NCBI RefSeq assembly: GCF_000226115.1
Contig: NC_016462.1
Coordinates: forward strand, 1,674,001 to 1,738,000
Length of the DNA stretch: 64,000 nucleotides
Direction: 5' to 3'
Origin: Thermothielavioides terrestris NRRL 8126
Lineage: Eukaryota; Ascomycota; Sordariomycetes; Sordariales; Chaetomiaceae
Positions 1-9,788 of the stretch are shown here, piece by piece. How positions within the stretch are numbered: the stretch's first letter is position 1; the number at the start of each line of letters is the position of its first letter. A model generated the notes under the pieces. The model made no database searches, was not told the DNA's origin, and saw only the letters and a program-made list of their open reading frames with translations. The position numbers and the translations under genes were made by a program.

Positions 1-3000
1 AAAAAATACATGGAGGCTCTGCTTCTTACCTGCCTCTTCTTCCCGGCCGCCTGGGAGCGCCAGGAGCAGATCATCAAAAAATGGGGCGAGTGGGCGGTGC
101 AGCACGGCCAGCAGCAGCTAGCCATTCGATGGTAAGTGGTTTTTCATGCATGAAGCGGCGGTCAGAACTGTGGGTTGCTGACCTGGGTGGGATAGCTTTG
201 CCTGCACTACCCAAGAATCGACAGAGCCCTGGACGTCGCCGTCCGCTCAGCAGCTCAATTTCCCGAGCATCGCGCAGACCGTCCCGGAACTGGCGAGCCC
301 TCCGCTCTCGCCTCCGGTCGTGAACCAAGGGCCGCAAAGGAACGTGGCGAAGAGTTCGGCGCTGAAGCTCATCACCTCGTTCGGCGACGCGCAAGCCAAG
401 TCCAAGTTCTTGGGGAACACCGATGACGGCAGGACGCCGATCGCCGTGGGTGCTACTCCGATCCTCGAGTCGGCGCTCTCGCCGGGCGGCGCTGACCCGA
501 CGACGGCAATCCTGCGGGGCAATCGAAGTCAGTTCAACACGCCGGCGTCCGCTCGGCCGGCTCACGGCTTTGGCCGCCCGCGGCTTCCCTCGATCGGAGA
601 AGCGCCCGACTCGGGCCAGCGCGAACTGCTAACCGCAGTGACGAAGCCAGCGCAGGACCCCTATTCCAACACGTTCGAGCCGATGGAATCCTTAGACAGC
701 GCGATCAAAAATATGGAGCTAACGAGACCCAATACCGCTAGTCCTAGACTAATGAAGGACCCTGTCGTGAAGGGGCACCCGCCTCCATCTCCTTCGCCGG
801 CGTTGGCTGAGGCTTTGATGAACGACGGGCGCAGGAGAAACGGCTCTCGCAGCCGCATCCCCGAAGGGGTCGATCTCTCGTTACCCTCGTTCAAGGACTC
901 GCTGCCGGACGACCTCACCTCACCCGAGCCGTCGGCCCACTCCTCCGTTCGGTATCACTGGCCCTCAAGGCGGAGAGGCCCTGGCTCGGTCGCCAGCTCA
1001 GTCACGTCCGCGGCGTCGAGCGTAGCGAGAAGCCACCGCGGGCACCACCACGGCCAGGGCAAGAGCTTAGATGACTACATTCACAGCCTGGACACGGCCC
1101 GGAGCAGGCAGCAGGCTCGCGGGAGCAGCCGAGACGGGCGCCACGGGCGCGATAACAGCCAGTCGCGGAAGGACAACCGCGAGAGGTCGCGGGAGCGCGG
1201 GCGGGCTGCGGCACGGGGCTTCACGCCCAAGGGCGGCAAGCGGTCTCCCAAATCGCCGGTGCCCATGTCGCCGGAAGACTTGATCAACCTGTCGACGCCG
1301 CGCGAGGACTTCGAGCACCTGCGCCGCTCGGACGGCAGAGGGAAGATTATCAGTGTTCCCCACGACGAGTTGGAGCCGTCGAGCCAGCCGAGCACGGTCA
1401 AGAAGGTTGCCTATGCCGACCGGGACGATTCCCGCCCGAGGGGATCGAGCCGCACCGCCAGCCGCGCGCGGAGCCCCGATAAGCGCAACGCGCCGCTGGC
1501 GCTGGATCTCCGCGGCCGCTCGGCGTCGCGCGGCCCGCCGTCGACCAGGTCGCCGTCGTCGCCGCAGCCCATGTCGGCGAGATTGCAGCAGCACCAGTAC
1601 GCCTCCGACGACGAGGAAGATTACCGGCAGGCGGTCGAGGCGCAGGAGCGGTTCCGCCGGAGAAACAACCGCAGCGCGAGCCGGGCCAGCCGGGGTGAGG
1701 GGCCGACGTCGCCGGTGTCAGTCAGGTCGGCCGCGTGGTCGACCAGGTCCGAGGGCGTTCGCCGGACGGCGTCGCAAGCGGGGACGGACGGCTCGTCGCG
1801 CCCCAAGATCGGGGCTCCCACGCAGACGCCGGCGCCGATGCAGCTCGTCACCGACAGCTCGGGGGATCTCAAGGTCATCAAGGACGAGCGACAGCTCAAG
1901 AAGGAGGCAGCGGCACGCGAGCTGGAGGAGCGCCGGAAGTCGCTCGCCAGGAGGCCCTCTGCGCCACCGATCATGCATCCCGATGAGATCTCAGCCGCGC
2001 CGACCAGCCGGACGCCGCCGTCGCTGATGGAGCTGCCCAGCACGACGTACGTGCCGCCCGGGAAGGAGGGCCGGCCTTCGCGCAGCGCGAGCGTGGACTC
2101 GACTGCCGGGAGGAGCATGTACGCCAACCGCGACGGGCCGCGGATCGGATTGCCCGCAACGCCGAGGGCCATGCGCCTGGTGATGGAGTCCGAGGCGGGC
2201 AGGCGCAACGTGCCCATACCCCCGATCCCGGCGCCGTCCCGCCACGACTCGCCCGGCAGACAGTCGCCGCCCAAGAAGACCGCCGAGGAAGAGCCCCAGA
2301 CGGACGACATCCCAATGATACTCCCGTCGACCGTCTACACGCCGCCTCCGGCAGCCAACTCACGGCTTGCGGCGCAGATCGGCCGGTCCTCGTCTGCGCC
2401 TCCCCAGGACCTGGTGCAGCCGCACGGCCACTCGCACCACGGCCACTCGCGCGCCCCTTCCGCGGCTAACTCGCTCACGCAAGGCCGGCGGCCGTCGCAC
2501 GACGCGAATGCCTTCTCCAGTTGGCGGCCTTCCCACGACGCAAATGCCTTCAGCAGCCGGCGGCCCTCCCACGACGCGGCCATCCCGCCGCCACCGCCGC
2601 CGCCCGTCCCGCCCATGCTCAAAGAGCTGCAGCACCTTGCGCAGCCGCCGCCGCCGCCGCCCGCGCCCTTGCCCCACCACGCAGCCGGGCCCAAGCCCGT
2701 CGTCTACGGCGGCAGCTCGGGCTTGATCGAGATCGTCATGGACGACGACCAGCAGCACCAGCAGCCGCAACAGCAAGAACAACAACAACAGCAGCAGCAG
2801 CAGCAGCAGGAACACTCGCCGTCCCAATCCCAACAGCACCCGCCTCCGCTCTCCATCTCCATCCCCACCAGCGAGGCCACCGTGCCCATCCTCTCGCCGC
2901 CCGACCCGCGCCAGCCGCCATACCACCACCACGCCACCCACCACACCCGCGGCCGCAGCAGCGTGGACATCACCACCACAGCCACCGCCACAGCTCCGAC

Positions 3001-3220
3001 GAACGGTGCTGGCATCGGCGGGCGGCTGTCGCGCGCCACGGAGCGCATGCGCTCGGCCAGCCGCAGCCGCGCGCCGGGCGCGGGCGCGGGCGTGGGCGCG
3101 GGCGGCGGACCGGCGGTGCAGGTGCAGACGCAGGTGTTTCAGCAGGTGCAGGCGCAGGTGGCGGAGCAGGAGGGGCGGAACGAGTTTCGGACCGGGTTGC
3201 ATCAGAGTGAGATGATTTGA
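1..3220 (+). CDS. C-terminal part of a WD-repeat/Gemin5-like protein with a long disordered tail (5' partial)
   Basis: The coding sequence is already open at base 1 (frame 1). Exon 1 is <1-131. The intron is 132-195 (GTAAGT donor, GCTGAC branch at 177-182, TAG acceptor). The last exon is 196-3220, with the TGA stop at 3218-3220. The splice joins the Trp/Cys codon to give WAVQHGQQQLAIRCFACT, followed by an EPWTSPSAQQLNF stretch. I associate this helical segment with the C-terminal TPR-like part of fungal Gemin5-like WD-repeat proteins; that identification is from memory and moderate. The remaining roughly 960 residues are disordered: Arg/Ser-rich blocks (SRSRS-type), three near-identical RRPSHDANAFSS-type units around 2488-2576, polyproline runs, a glutamine run (about 2757-2810) and a Gly/Ala-rich end. 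The N-terminal WD domain would lie upstream of the window. If the Gemin5 link holds, it is an RNA-binding scaffold. Confidence 0.72.
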
Positions 3221-3846
3221 TTTTGAGGGGGGTTGAGGTTGGGTTTTGGTGGTGGTGGTGGTGCCGGCGTTGCGTGGTTGGCGGGAGCGGGACGGGGGAC
3301 GGGGACGGGGACAGCGAAGGGGGGACGGCACTTTGGTCTTCAACTTCATTCGATTCGCTTCGATTCGATTTCGATTTCGATCACGTCCTGCATCTTGGTC
3401 GGCGTTCAGGACGAGGTTTTCCTTGGGGGGATTGCTGGCATGAATTGTCAGGGCTGCCGTTGGAGTGGGAGCAAGCAAGCAGAGAAAAGAAAAAAAGAAA
3501 AAAAAGGAGAGAAAAAAGAAGGGAAGCGCAGGAATTGGTTCGATTCATTCGCCGCAGCCACAGGTTCAGCCATACGCGGCATGCATACCCACATCGACTC
3601 GGTTGACATTCAATCCCCCACCTTTTACCCGTTGGCGGCGCGGGCTTTTCAAGGGGACAAGTTGGCACGTCTTGAGATACCACCGGTTTTGAATAGGAAA
3701 GGATGTGTTGGAAGGGCGCGGATGAGGCAGGGAGGAAGCAGGATAGCTGCGGAAGTAGCAGTGGCTGAAGAGAAGAGAAGGGAAGGGATTAATAGGGGGC
3801 GGCTTTGGGACTTGTACGTTTCGTGACAATCCTTGTGCGGCAGTAG

Positions 3847-3867
3847 CAGCAGCAGCAGCAGCAGCAG
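3847..3867 (+). repeat. (CAG)7 microsatellite
   Basis: Seven uninterrupted CAG units, preceded by CAGTAG, in non-coding sequence downstream of the first gene. It is simply repetitive and may be polymorphic. Confidence 0.9.
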
Positions 3868-4860
3868 TTTTTGTGTTTGCATTTTTCTTGCATTTGATGT
3901 CATTGCCACTTCTACTTCTTCTGTCTCTTGGAATACTGCTGAGGGTTCTCTGTTACGACGTGATGACGAGTGGTTGTGCTGGAGAGATGTGGTAACTGAT
4001 GGTAATGGGATGGGCAGCGAAGTACGGGAGAGATTGGATACTGCTGTCATGGCCGAGGGGAGCGAAAAGGACAAAACCAAGCCGACCAGAGGGTCGGCAG
4101 ACGGATTGGGGGGATATACATTGTTGCCTCGCGGCACTGTGTTGGGCTGTGTTGGGCCATTTTCGCTTCTCCTGGGCATCTTGTGCTGCTGCGCTTTTTG
4201 TAATGGAATTCTCTCTTTTGAAGTGCCTTGCCCTCTGGCAGCAGGTGAAATGCGCATTTGTTCCGATGCTCTGTCTGTTGTCGGTGCTGTCCGTTTAATG
4301 CATGTGATGACGGGTCTTCAGGGGGGCAGGCGAGATGATGCGCCACGCTCAAGCAGGCGGTAGGTGGCCGGGGGTGTTCGAGTCGACCACATCGTCAATG
4401 TCGAGTTCGGTTTTTTCTGCTTCTTTTACGACTGCGGAAACGGATATGACATGTTTGACAGTAAAACTACACCGGAGAGTCTCGCCTTGATCAATATTAT
4501 TGACAAAAAATAATGGACAAAAAGTCCAGTTGACATCCCCATCTCGCCGCTCTGCCCCATGCCCCCAGCGATCGTCATCCAGCACGCCATCTGACGGTGA
4601 AGATGCCTCTGCAGAGTGAAGCCTCCCTCAAGTGTTATCTTCATTGCTTAGGGCCGCGCGCAGCATCGCAGGTTACCCGTGCGAGTGGGCGGCCACCGCG
4701 AGATTCGCGCTGGGCGCCGCGGGGGGGTTCTTATGGGGATGGAGCAGAGACAGCGAGAAAATCGAGTGCCTCCAGAACCAAACTGACCATTACAGCCGAG
4801 AATTTGCAAACTTGAACTAATACATATAGTGCCTAGCGGCTTCCACTGCAGTCTTTCGGG

Positions 4861-4869
4861 TTAGGGTTT
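4861..4869 (+). promoter_or_regulatory. Telobox-like TTAGGGTTT motif upstream of gpi15
   Basis: One TTAGGGTTT lies about 360 bases before the gpi15 start codon. Telobox motifs occur in promoters of many fungal translation and housekeeping genes and can bind Myb-type factors. A single nine-base match can be chance, so this is a weak call. Confidence 0.25.
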
Positions 4870-5229
4870 ATATCGATAAGCAAGCTGGTCTCAACCACCA
4901 CGATGCCTGGCGCGACATTGATCCTCCTCCCTTCTCGTGTCCAAACTCTCCGACACCTGGACGACATTTGAGCGATTTGCAGGCCGGGGAGGGGCTGCAC
5001 ACACAAAAAATGAGTCCAATAAACCGACGGCGGTGAAATACGACGCCATTAGCTGCGTTTTATCACGGAATACCCGAGCCCAAGCAGAAATACCTGCGCA
5101 GCAACTGATATCACTGCTGCGCTCCTGCAGCCCCCAGCATCGGAGTTACAACAACAAGCGACAGCAGGCAACGGCACCACCACCCACCACAAACAACAAC
5201 AACAACAACAGCAGCCCGCAATCGCCACG

Positions 5230-6024
5230 ATGCTCGTCACGGCGCCCCGCCTGTACATCCGCCGCCCGTCCCCGACCACGGCCGAGTTCACCGTGACCAC
5301 CTGCCCGCCGCTGACCCTCCGGCTGCGCCTGCTGCTGGCGGCCCTCTTCCTCCTGCGCCTCCTGGTCCTCACCACCGCCATCCTGGTCCTGCACGCCCGC
5401 TTCTTCCTCCAGCAGTCCGCCCCATCGCCCTCTTCCTCCTCCTCCCCACACTCACACTCACACTCACCACCACCACCATCACCACCACCGCAGTTCCTCG
5501 CCCTCCTCCGGGCAGGCGACATCCCCTCGCTGCTAACCACGCTGCTGCAGGCGCTGCACCAGTCCCCGCTGGGCCGCGCGACGAGCGCGGTGCAGCGCGC
5601 GCTGCCGCTGCCCGACTGGGCGGCGACGGCGCTGGCGCTGGCGGCCGGGTGGGCGGCGTGCTGCGCGCGCGTGCACACGACCGAGTCGGTGCTGGTGCTG
5701 CGCGGGCTGGGCGTGCAGACGAGCTGGATGGGCGGCGGCGGCGGCTGGTTGGGCTGGGTGTTAGGCTGGATAATGGGCTGGGGCGGCGGCACGCGCTTCA
5801 TCCCCACCGAGAAGATCCGCGACGTGCTCATCAACGAGGCCTTCCGCGGCTGGGAGGTCCGGTATTACCTTGTTGTTGTTGTCGAGGGGGAGGAGGATGT
5901 GGTTGTGCTGTTTCCGGGCTTGTTGCCCAGGCGGAAGATTGTGGAGGCTGTCTGGAGGGGCATGAGGGGGTGTTTGTTTGAGGAGGATGGCGAGGAGGGG
6001 GAGGAGGATGGAGGGAAGGGGTAG
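5230..6024 (+). CDS. gpi15: GPI-GlcNAc transferase subunit PIG-H/Gpi15
   Basis: Single-exon gene of 264 codons. The N-terminal part contains a very hydrophobic Leu-rich segment (about residues 28-60) able to form the membrane hairpin of PIG-H proteins. The conserved PIG-H domain follows in the C-terminal half: ESVLVLRGLGVQTS, then RFIPTEKIRDVLINEAF, then a hydrophobic strand, and FPGLLPRRKIVEAVW. PIG-H is a subunit of the ER complex (with PIG-A/Gpi3, Gpi1, Gpi2, Gpi19, Eri1) that transfers GlcNAc from UDP-GlcNAc to phosphatidylinositol, the first step of GPI-anchor synthesis. A Ser/His/Pro-rich stretch (about residues 64-86) and a Gly/Trp-rich loop just before the conserved RFIPTEK motif interrupt the family pattern. 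The acidic C-terminus is low complexity. It is convergent with deg1, with 134 bases between the stop codons. Confidence 0.85.
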   Translation: MLVTAPRLYIRRPSPTTAEFTVTTCPPLTLRLRLLLAALFLLRLLVLTTAILVLHARFFLQQSAPSPSSSSSPHSHSHSPPPPSPPPQFLALLRAGDIPSLLTTLLQALHQSPLGRATSAVQRALPLPDWAATALALAAGWAACCARVHTTESVLVLRGLGVQTSWMGGGGGWLGWVLGWIMGWGGGTRFIPTEKIRDVLINEAFRGWEVRYYLVVVVEGEEDVVVLFPGLLPRRKIVEAVWRGMRGCLFEEDGEEGEEDGGKG

Positions 6025-6158
6025 CCTTTTTGAAGTCCTCGCATGCTGTTGTTTTTATCTGGTTACTGCTGGGAGAAATGTTAGGCGTAAATAGCACCCG
6101 GAAGCATTGCAACTGGAGTTGGTTGTCACTGGAACTGTTACAGACAACTGCGCTTGAT

Positions 6159-8147
6159 TTATTCATCTATGCTCTCTGTGTCGTCTACAACGCTGCCGGT
6201 GCCGTCATCGCCGCCGCCGTTCTTGTTAGCCTTGATCACTCTGCGCCAATTCTTGGTCTTGAGCATCTCGGCCGCGCTGGCGAACCCCTTGCTCTGCGCC
6301 CACTTGTCGTTGACCTCTTCGGGCGTCGCCAGCAGCGGCTTCCTGAGCACCGGCACGTAGGTACCCACCGTCTTGGTCGAGTCGCCGCCGTCGAACACCC
6401 GCTGGCTGATGCTCGGCGGCCCGCCCAGCTCGGCCAGCCGCCGGCTCAGGTCGGCCTTCCGCGCGACCGAGTCTAGCAGCTGCTGCGCCAGCAACTCGTC
6501 TATCTTGCGCTCGCGCCAGCACTCCCACAGCTGGTCCACCAGGCCGTGCGGCCCGTGCAGGTGCGACGGCTCGTCCTCGCCCACCCACACCCACTCGATG
6601 CCGTCCTTCAGGTCCGCCTGGGCCTCCGCGGCCGGGTCGTGCACCTCTTGCGCCGCTCTCTTGCGCATGGCGTCGTCGACCTTGGGAAAGATGCAGTCCC
6701 ACAGCACGAGCGGCGCCTCGGCGGCCAAGGTGTAGTTTGGCTTGCGCGGGTTCTTCTCCACGTCCAGCAGGTCCGTGATGATCGACGGCTTCTCCAGGCC
6801 CTGGCCGACGAGGAAGAGGATGGCGACCATGTGCCGGATCTGGTGCCAGAGGAAGGCCGAGCCGCGGACGTGGAAGTAGTACACCTTCGGGTGCGTGCCT
6901 CCTTGTTCTGCAAGCTTTTCTGGCCTGAAGTCCGGCAGGGCCAGGTACGGCAGCGCGGAGCCGGTGCCTTCGACCTCGACCACGTCCGCCTCGAACACGC
7001 GGCGCTTGAAGGTGGTGATCTGCTTCGCGCCGTCGACCTTGCAGAAGTTGCGGAAGTCGTGCACGCCCTCGAACAGCTTGGCGGCCCGGCGCATGGCGTC
7101 GATGTCCAGCCACCCCTCCCTGCCGCGAGTGCCGTCCGGGTCCAGCGACGCCGGCAGCGGCGTGAAGGCCGGCTGGGTGAAGAAATACCGGTACTGCCGC
7201 TCCCAGCACGAGAATCGCGCCGAAAAGCCCGGCGGCAGCGTCGGCGCCCAGGCCAGCACCCGGATGTCCGGCGGCAGCAGCCGGTTCAGCACGCGCGGGT
7301 AGTTGATCTCGTCGGCGATCGGGTCCCACGCCGGCTTGGCTCCTCCATCCGCCGCCCCCGCCATCTCTCCTGCCTCGCCCCGCTCTCCCATCTCAACGTC
7401 CCCCGCTTCCCCCTCCTTCCCCTTATCATCCCCTCCCTTCTTCCCCGCCGCATCCAGCGGGCGGTTACTCCTGAGGCGGATGGCGATGACCTGGCCGAAG
7501 GCGCTGACGCCGCGGTCGGTGCGGCCGCACTTGGAGTACTCCCACGGGCCGAAGTCGACCTTGTCCGGCTGCTCGGGCCAGATCAGGCAGGTGCGCACGA
7601 GGGCGCGCCACAGCTCCTCCTCGACGGTCGGCACGGCCGAGCCCGGCTGGTGCTCGAAGCCGCCGTAGCGCCGGCCCAGGTAGGCCAGCTTGAGGGCCAC
7701 GAGGCGGGTGGCGTACTTGGAGGGGTCGAGGCGGCCGGGCTTCTTTTTGGCCGATTTCTTGGCTTGTTTTTTGCCGCCGCTGGTGGTGGAAGTCACTGCT
7801 AGGCCGGTGGCGGTTGGTGTTGATGACGAGGGCGGGAGAGGGAGGGGGGCGGTGGTTGAGGATGGGGATGGGGATGGAATTGAGGATGAAGAAGGTTTGG
7901 AGGGTTCCCTTTGTTGTTGTTGTTCATTGAGGCGCGCCTCCAGCTCCCTAACACGCGATACCAGCTGGTCTCGCGACCAGTCGGCATACTCGGTGTCGGC
8001 CATCCGGCGCGTGGATGCGCTCAGACCGCAGGATTGACTCTTGATGAAGGGGTGTGGTGCAGTGTGCCAGGGTCGCAACAGCAGCGAGACCCCTGTGTGT
8101 CCCAATGCTTGGGCGAGCTTCCTCCGTCCGCTGGTGATGGCGTTCAT
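6159..8147 (-). CDS. deg1: tRNA pseudouridine(38/39) synthase Deg1/Pus3
   Basis: Uninterrupted frame of 662 codons on the minus strand. The TruA-family catalytic motif GRTDRGVSAFGQ is present with the nucleophilic Asp at about residue 211. Other conserved blocks are YCGY-equivalent LAYLGRRYGGFEHQ near 154-168, FSARFSCWERQYRYFF, GVHDFRNFCKVDG and GSAFLWHQIRHMVA. The GFEHQ/FCK pattern fits the Deg1/Pus3 branch, which makes pseudouridine at positions 38 and 39 of the anticodon stem-loop. Two starts compete. The ATG at 8147 adds 48 Arg/Ser/His-rich residues that look like a mitochondrial presequence. The ATG at 8003 (MADTEY) begins where the conserved cytosolic form begins, followed by a short coiled coil and a Ser/Pro linker. 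The C-terminus is extended beyond the catalytic domain. The gene is divergent from the small GTPase at 8411. Confidence 0.9.
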   Translation of the reverse strand: MNAITSGRRKLAQALGHTGVSLLLRPWHTAPHPFIKSQSCGLSASTRRMADTEYADWSRDQLVSRVRELEARLNEQQQQREPSKPSSSSIPSPSPSSTTAPLPLPPSSSTPTATGLAVTSTTSGGKKQAKKSAKKKPGRLDPSKYATRLVALKLAYLGRRYGGFEHQPGSAVPTVEEELWRALVRTCLIWPEQPDKVDFGPWEYSKCGRTDRGVSAFGQVIAIRLRSNRPLDAAGKKGGDDKGKEGEAGDVEMGERGEAGEMAGAADGGAKPAWDPIADEINYPRVLNRLLPPDIRVLAWAPTLPPGFSARFSCWERQYRYFFTQPAFTPLPASLDPDGTRGREGWLDIDAMRRAAKLFEGVHDFRNFCKVDGAKQITTFKRRVFEADVVEVEGTGSALPYLALPDFRPEKLAEQGGTHPKVYYFHVRGSAFLWHQIRHMVAILFLVGQGLEKPSIITDLLDVEKNPRKPNYTLAAEAPLVLWDCIFPKVDDAMRKRAAQEVHDPAAEAQADLKDGIEWVWVGEDEPSHLHGPHGLVDQLWECWRERKIDELLAQQLLDSVARKADLSRRLAELGGPPSISQRVFDGGDSTKTVGTYVPVLRKPLLATPEEVNDKWAQSKGFASAAEMLKTKNWRRVIKANKNGGGDDGTGSVVDDTESIDE

Positions 8148-8410
8148 GTGGCCATCTGGAGAAGCAACCCCATGAACCAGTTTTCAGGCTGTTGCCATTC
8201 CTTGTTCGAGTCAGAATTTTAGTGGAGACTTAGGCCTTGGCACTCCGATAAGGACCGTGGGGTCGAAGCGGATAAGGATGATAGGTCCCTGCTGTGCGGC
8301 TTAAGAGTGCTGTACCACAGTAAACTACAGTACCCCTGACGGCTTCGCTGAGCAGCCCTACGGTTTCCGTCTCCTTGCTCTCATACCACAGTACCGTTCA
8401 GGCGGTCACG
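8148..8410. promoter_or_regulatory. Shared divergent promoter between deg1 and the small GTPase gene
   Basis: A spacer of 263 bases (407 if deg1 starts at 8003) separates two divergent genes. It contains a 10-base direct repeat, TACCACAGTA, at 8313-8322 and 8384-8393, with a related ACTACAGTAC at 8325-8334 between them. No TATA box is obvious. The repeat may be a binding-site pair, but nothing else supports that. Confidence 0.4.
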
Positions 8411-9141
8411 ATGGAGGAACACACGGTCACAATCCTGTTGCTAGGAGACGAGAGATGCGGAAAGTCGACATTGTTATCGTCAGTAGCGCATGCCTAGCCA
8501 CATTCCACTCAGGAGCATCGCCAAAGATATTATGTATGTCCCACTGACACGCCGGGGGCAGGGGGATAAGCCAGGGCCGCGAGAATCTCGGCGGTAAAGC
8601 TCCCATCACTTTGCTCCGAGACATGGACCAGCCGTTTGTGTTCAACATCCGCTCCCGCAGAGGCCAGTACCGCTTCGAGTTCCACGACACGTCCAGCCCC
8701 GAGAACTGGCGGCTGCTCCGGCCGGACATGGTCATCCTCTGCTACGACATAAGCCAGCGGCTCAGCCTCATCAACCTCCAGCGGGTGGTATGTGCCTCCC
8801 TCTTCCCCCCTCTCCTTCCTCCAGACCTTCTTTCTTCCTGTGACTTATCCGTCAAGCAGTGGATCAAAGAAGTCCGGACAGTGTTCCCGTCCAGCGACGT
8901 CCTTCCCGTGCTGGTGCTGGGCCTCAAGCGGGACCTGCGGTCGGAGGACGACCCCAACGGCATCATCTACCCGCAGGAGGGCTATCGCGTGGCGCAGGAG
9001 ATGCGCGCCGACAAGTACATGGAGTGCTCGGCCGTCACGGGCGAGCTAATGGCCGAAGTGTTCGAAGACATCTGCACCACCGCCCTCAAGACTACCACGC
9101 CGGAGGGCGGGCAGAGCCAGGGAGGGTGCGCTGTTCTGTAG
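8411..9141 (+). CDS. Atypical Rho-like small GTPase with C-terminal CAAX box
   Basis: Proposed exons are 8411-8478, 8571-8787 and 8860-9141 (188 residues). The second intron (8788-8859) is in frame and has a GTATGT donor and CAG acceptor. The first intron is less certain: a 92-base intron 8479-8570 keeps frame, whereas splitting it into 34- and 37-base introns would be unusually short. The product has a P-loop GDERCGKST (residues 12-20), then a switch region, DTSSPENW in place of the usual DTAG, a LGLKRDL motif in the place of NKxD, ECSAV as the G5 loop, and ends in CAVL, a geranylgeranylation-type CAAX signal. It resembles the Rho/Rab-like GTPases annotated across filamentous ascomycetes and probably acts at a membrane in polarity or signalling. 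The missing DTAG residues suggest slow or absent GTP hydrolysis. It is convergent with rpc17, with 54 bases between. Confidence 0.78.
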
Positions 9142-9195
9142 CGGCCTTCTCGCGGCTGCGTACTGGCAGGTGCACGAGCGCACGGGAAGGGTCGC

Positions 9196-9788
9196 TCAGT
9201 GGCCGTTTTCGACGGGCAGCGCGGCGTCAGCGTCCATCGCGTCTCCTTCGCCTCCTTCGCCTCCCTCGGCTCCCTCCTCGGCCTCGTCGCGGCCCAGCAC
9301 CTCGGCGATGATGTCGACAATCTTGTTCTGCTCGTCGTCGGTAAACCGCTCCTCCATGTCCTCGATCGCCGTGCTCAGCACCGCGGTGGAGGGCGGGCGC
9401 AGGTTGAGGATCGAGAGCAGCTCGCCCTTGGTCAGCTCGCTCGGCAGGTTGGCCTCGCGCAGCTTCTCGAAAAGGCGCGGAATCGCGTCCGGGCTGTACG
9501 CCTGCGTTTCTTCCTGCCTCTCCAGCGGGCTGGGCTTCTGGCGGAGGTAGGTAAGCACCTGGTTGTTGGCCCTGTCGGTCAGCAAGAGTTCCTTCCTCTC
9601 TCCCCCTCCCTCTCTCCCTCTCTCTCTCTTTCTCGGTCGCCGGGAGCTCCACAAACCTCGGTCATGATGTGGTGCGCATTCCCGGGAACGCGCCGGTTCT
9701 GCTCCTTGTTCCGCTTCCTCTGGTCGACGATGTGCTGGTAGACCTCATAATTGGAGAGGAGGGCGTTTTGCGCCTCGAGGATTTTCAT
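9196..9788 (-). CDS. rpc17: RNA polymerase III subunit Rpc17 (Rpc9/CGRP-RCP family)
   Basis: Two exons on the minus strand: 9788-9657 and 9591-9196 (175 residues). The intron is 9656-9592, with a GTTTGT donor and AAG acceptor; its 3' half is a pure GA-rich purine run. The N-terminus (KILEAQNALLSNYEV) is the hallmark of Rpc17/CRCP. The HRDC-like half follows, with LPSELTKGELLSILNLRPPS, AVLSTAIEDMEERFTDDEQ and an acidic tail. Rpc17 pairs with Rpc25 to form the Pol III stalk, equivalent to Rpb4/7, and contacts TFIIIB during initiation at tRNA and 5S genes. The acceptor is chosen because it restores phase 0. An upstream AG three bases earlier would add one Lys/Arg and cannot be excluded. Confidence 0.86.

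Larger units (their letters stand above)
3221..5229. other. Intergenic region: 3' UTR of the first gene and promoter/5' UTR of gpi15
   Basis: No gene is supported here. The open frames on both strands have no recognisable family, biased low-complexity content and no splice structure. The region holds a GGTGGT/GGGGAC simple-sequence stretch right after the stop codon, an A-rich purine tract (about 3481-3535), a (CAG)7 run at 3847-3867, and a TTAGGGTTT telobox-like motif at 4861-4869. A CAA/CAG-rich leader (about 5150-5220) lies directly before the gpi15 start codon. Confidence 0.6.

Noticed and set aside
2360..3478. 372-codon minus-strand frame opposite the first gene
   Set aside because: Antisense shadow of GC-rich coding sequence; the plus-strand frame has the coherent protein and splice structure.
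3833..4363. 176-codon plus-strand open frame after the first gene
   Set aside because: Starts with a poly-Ser run translated from the CAG repeat region and has no conserved features. Treated as 3' UTR/intergenic.
4370..4400. B-box-like GTTCGAGTC suggesting a tRNA gene
   Set aside because: No matching A-box, no acceptor stem and no cloverleaf could be drawn around it.
6546..7802. 418-codon plus-strand frame opposite deg1
   Set aside because: Antisense shadow of a gene whose minus-strand product has clear TruA-family motifs.
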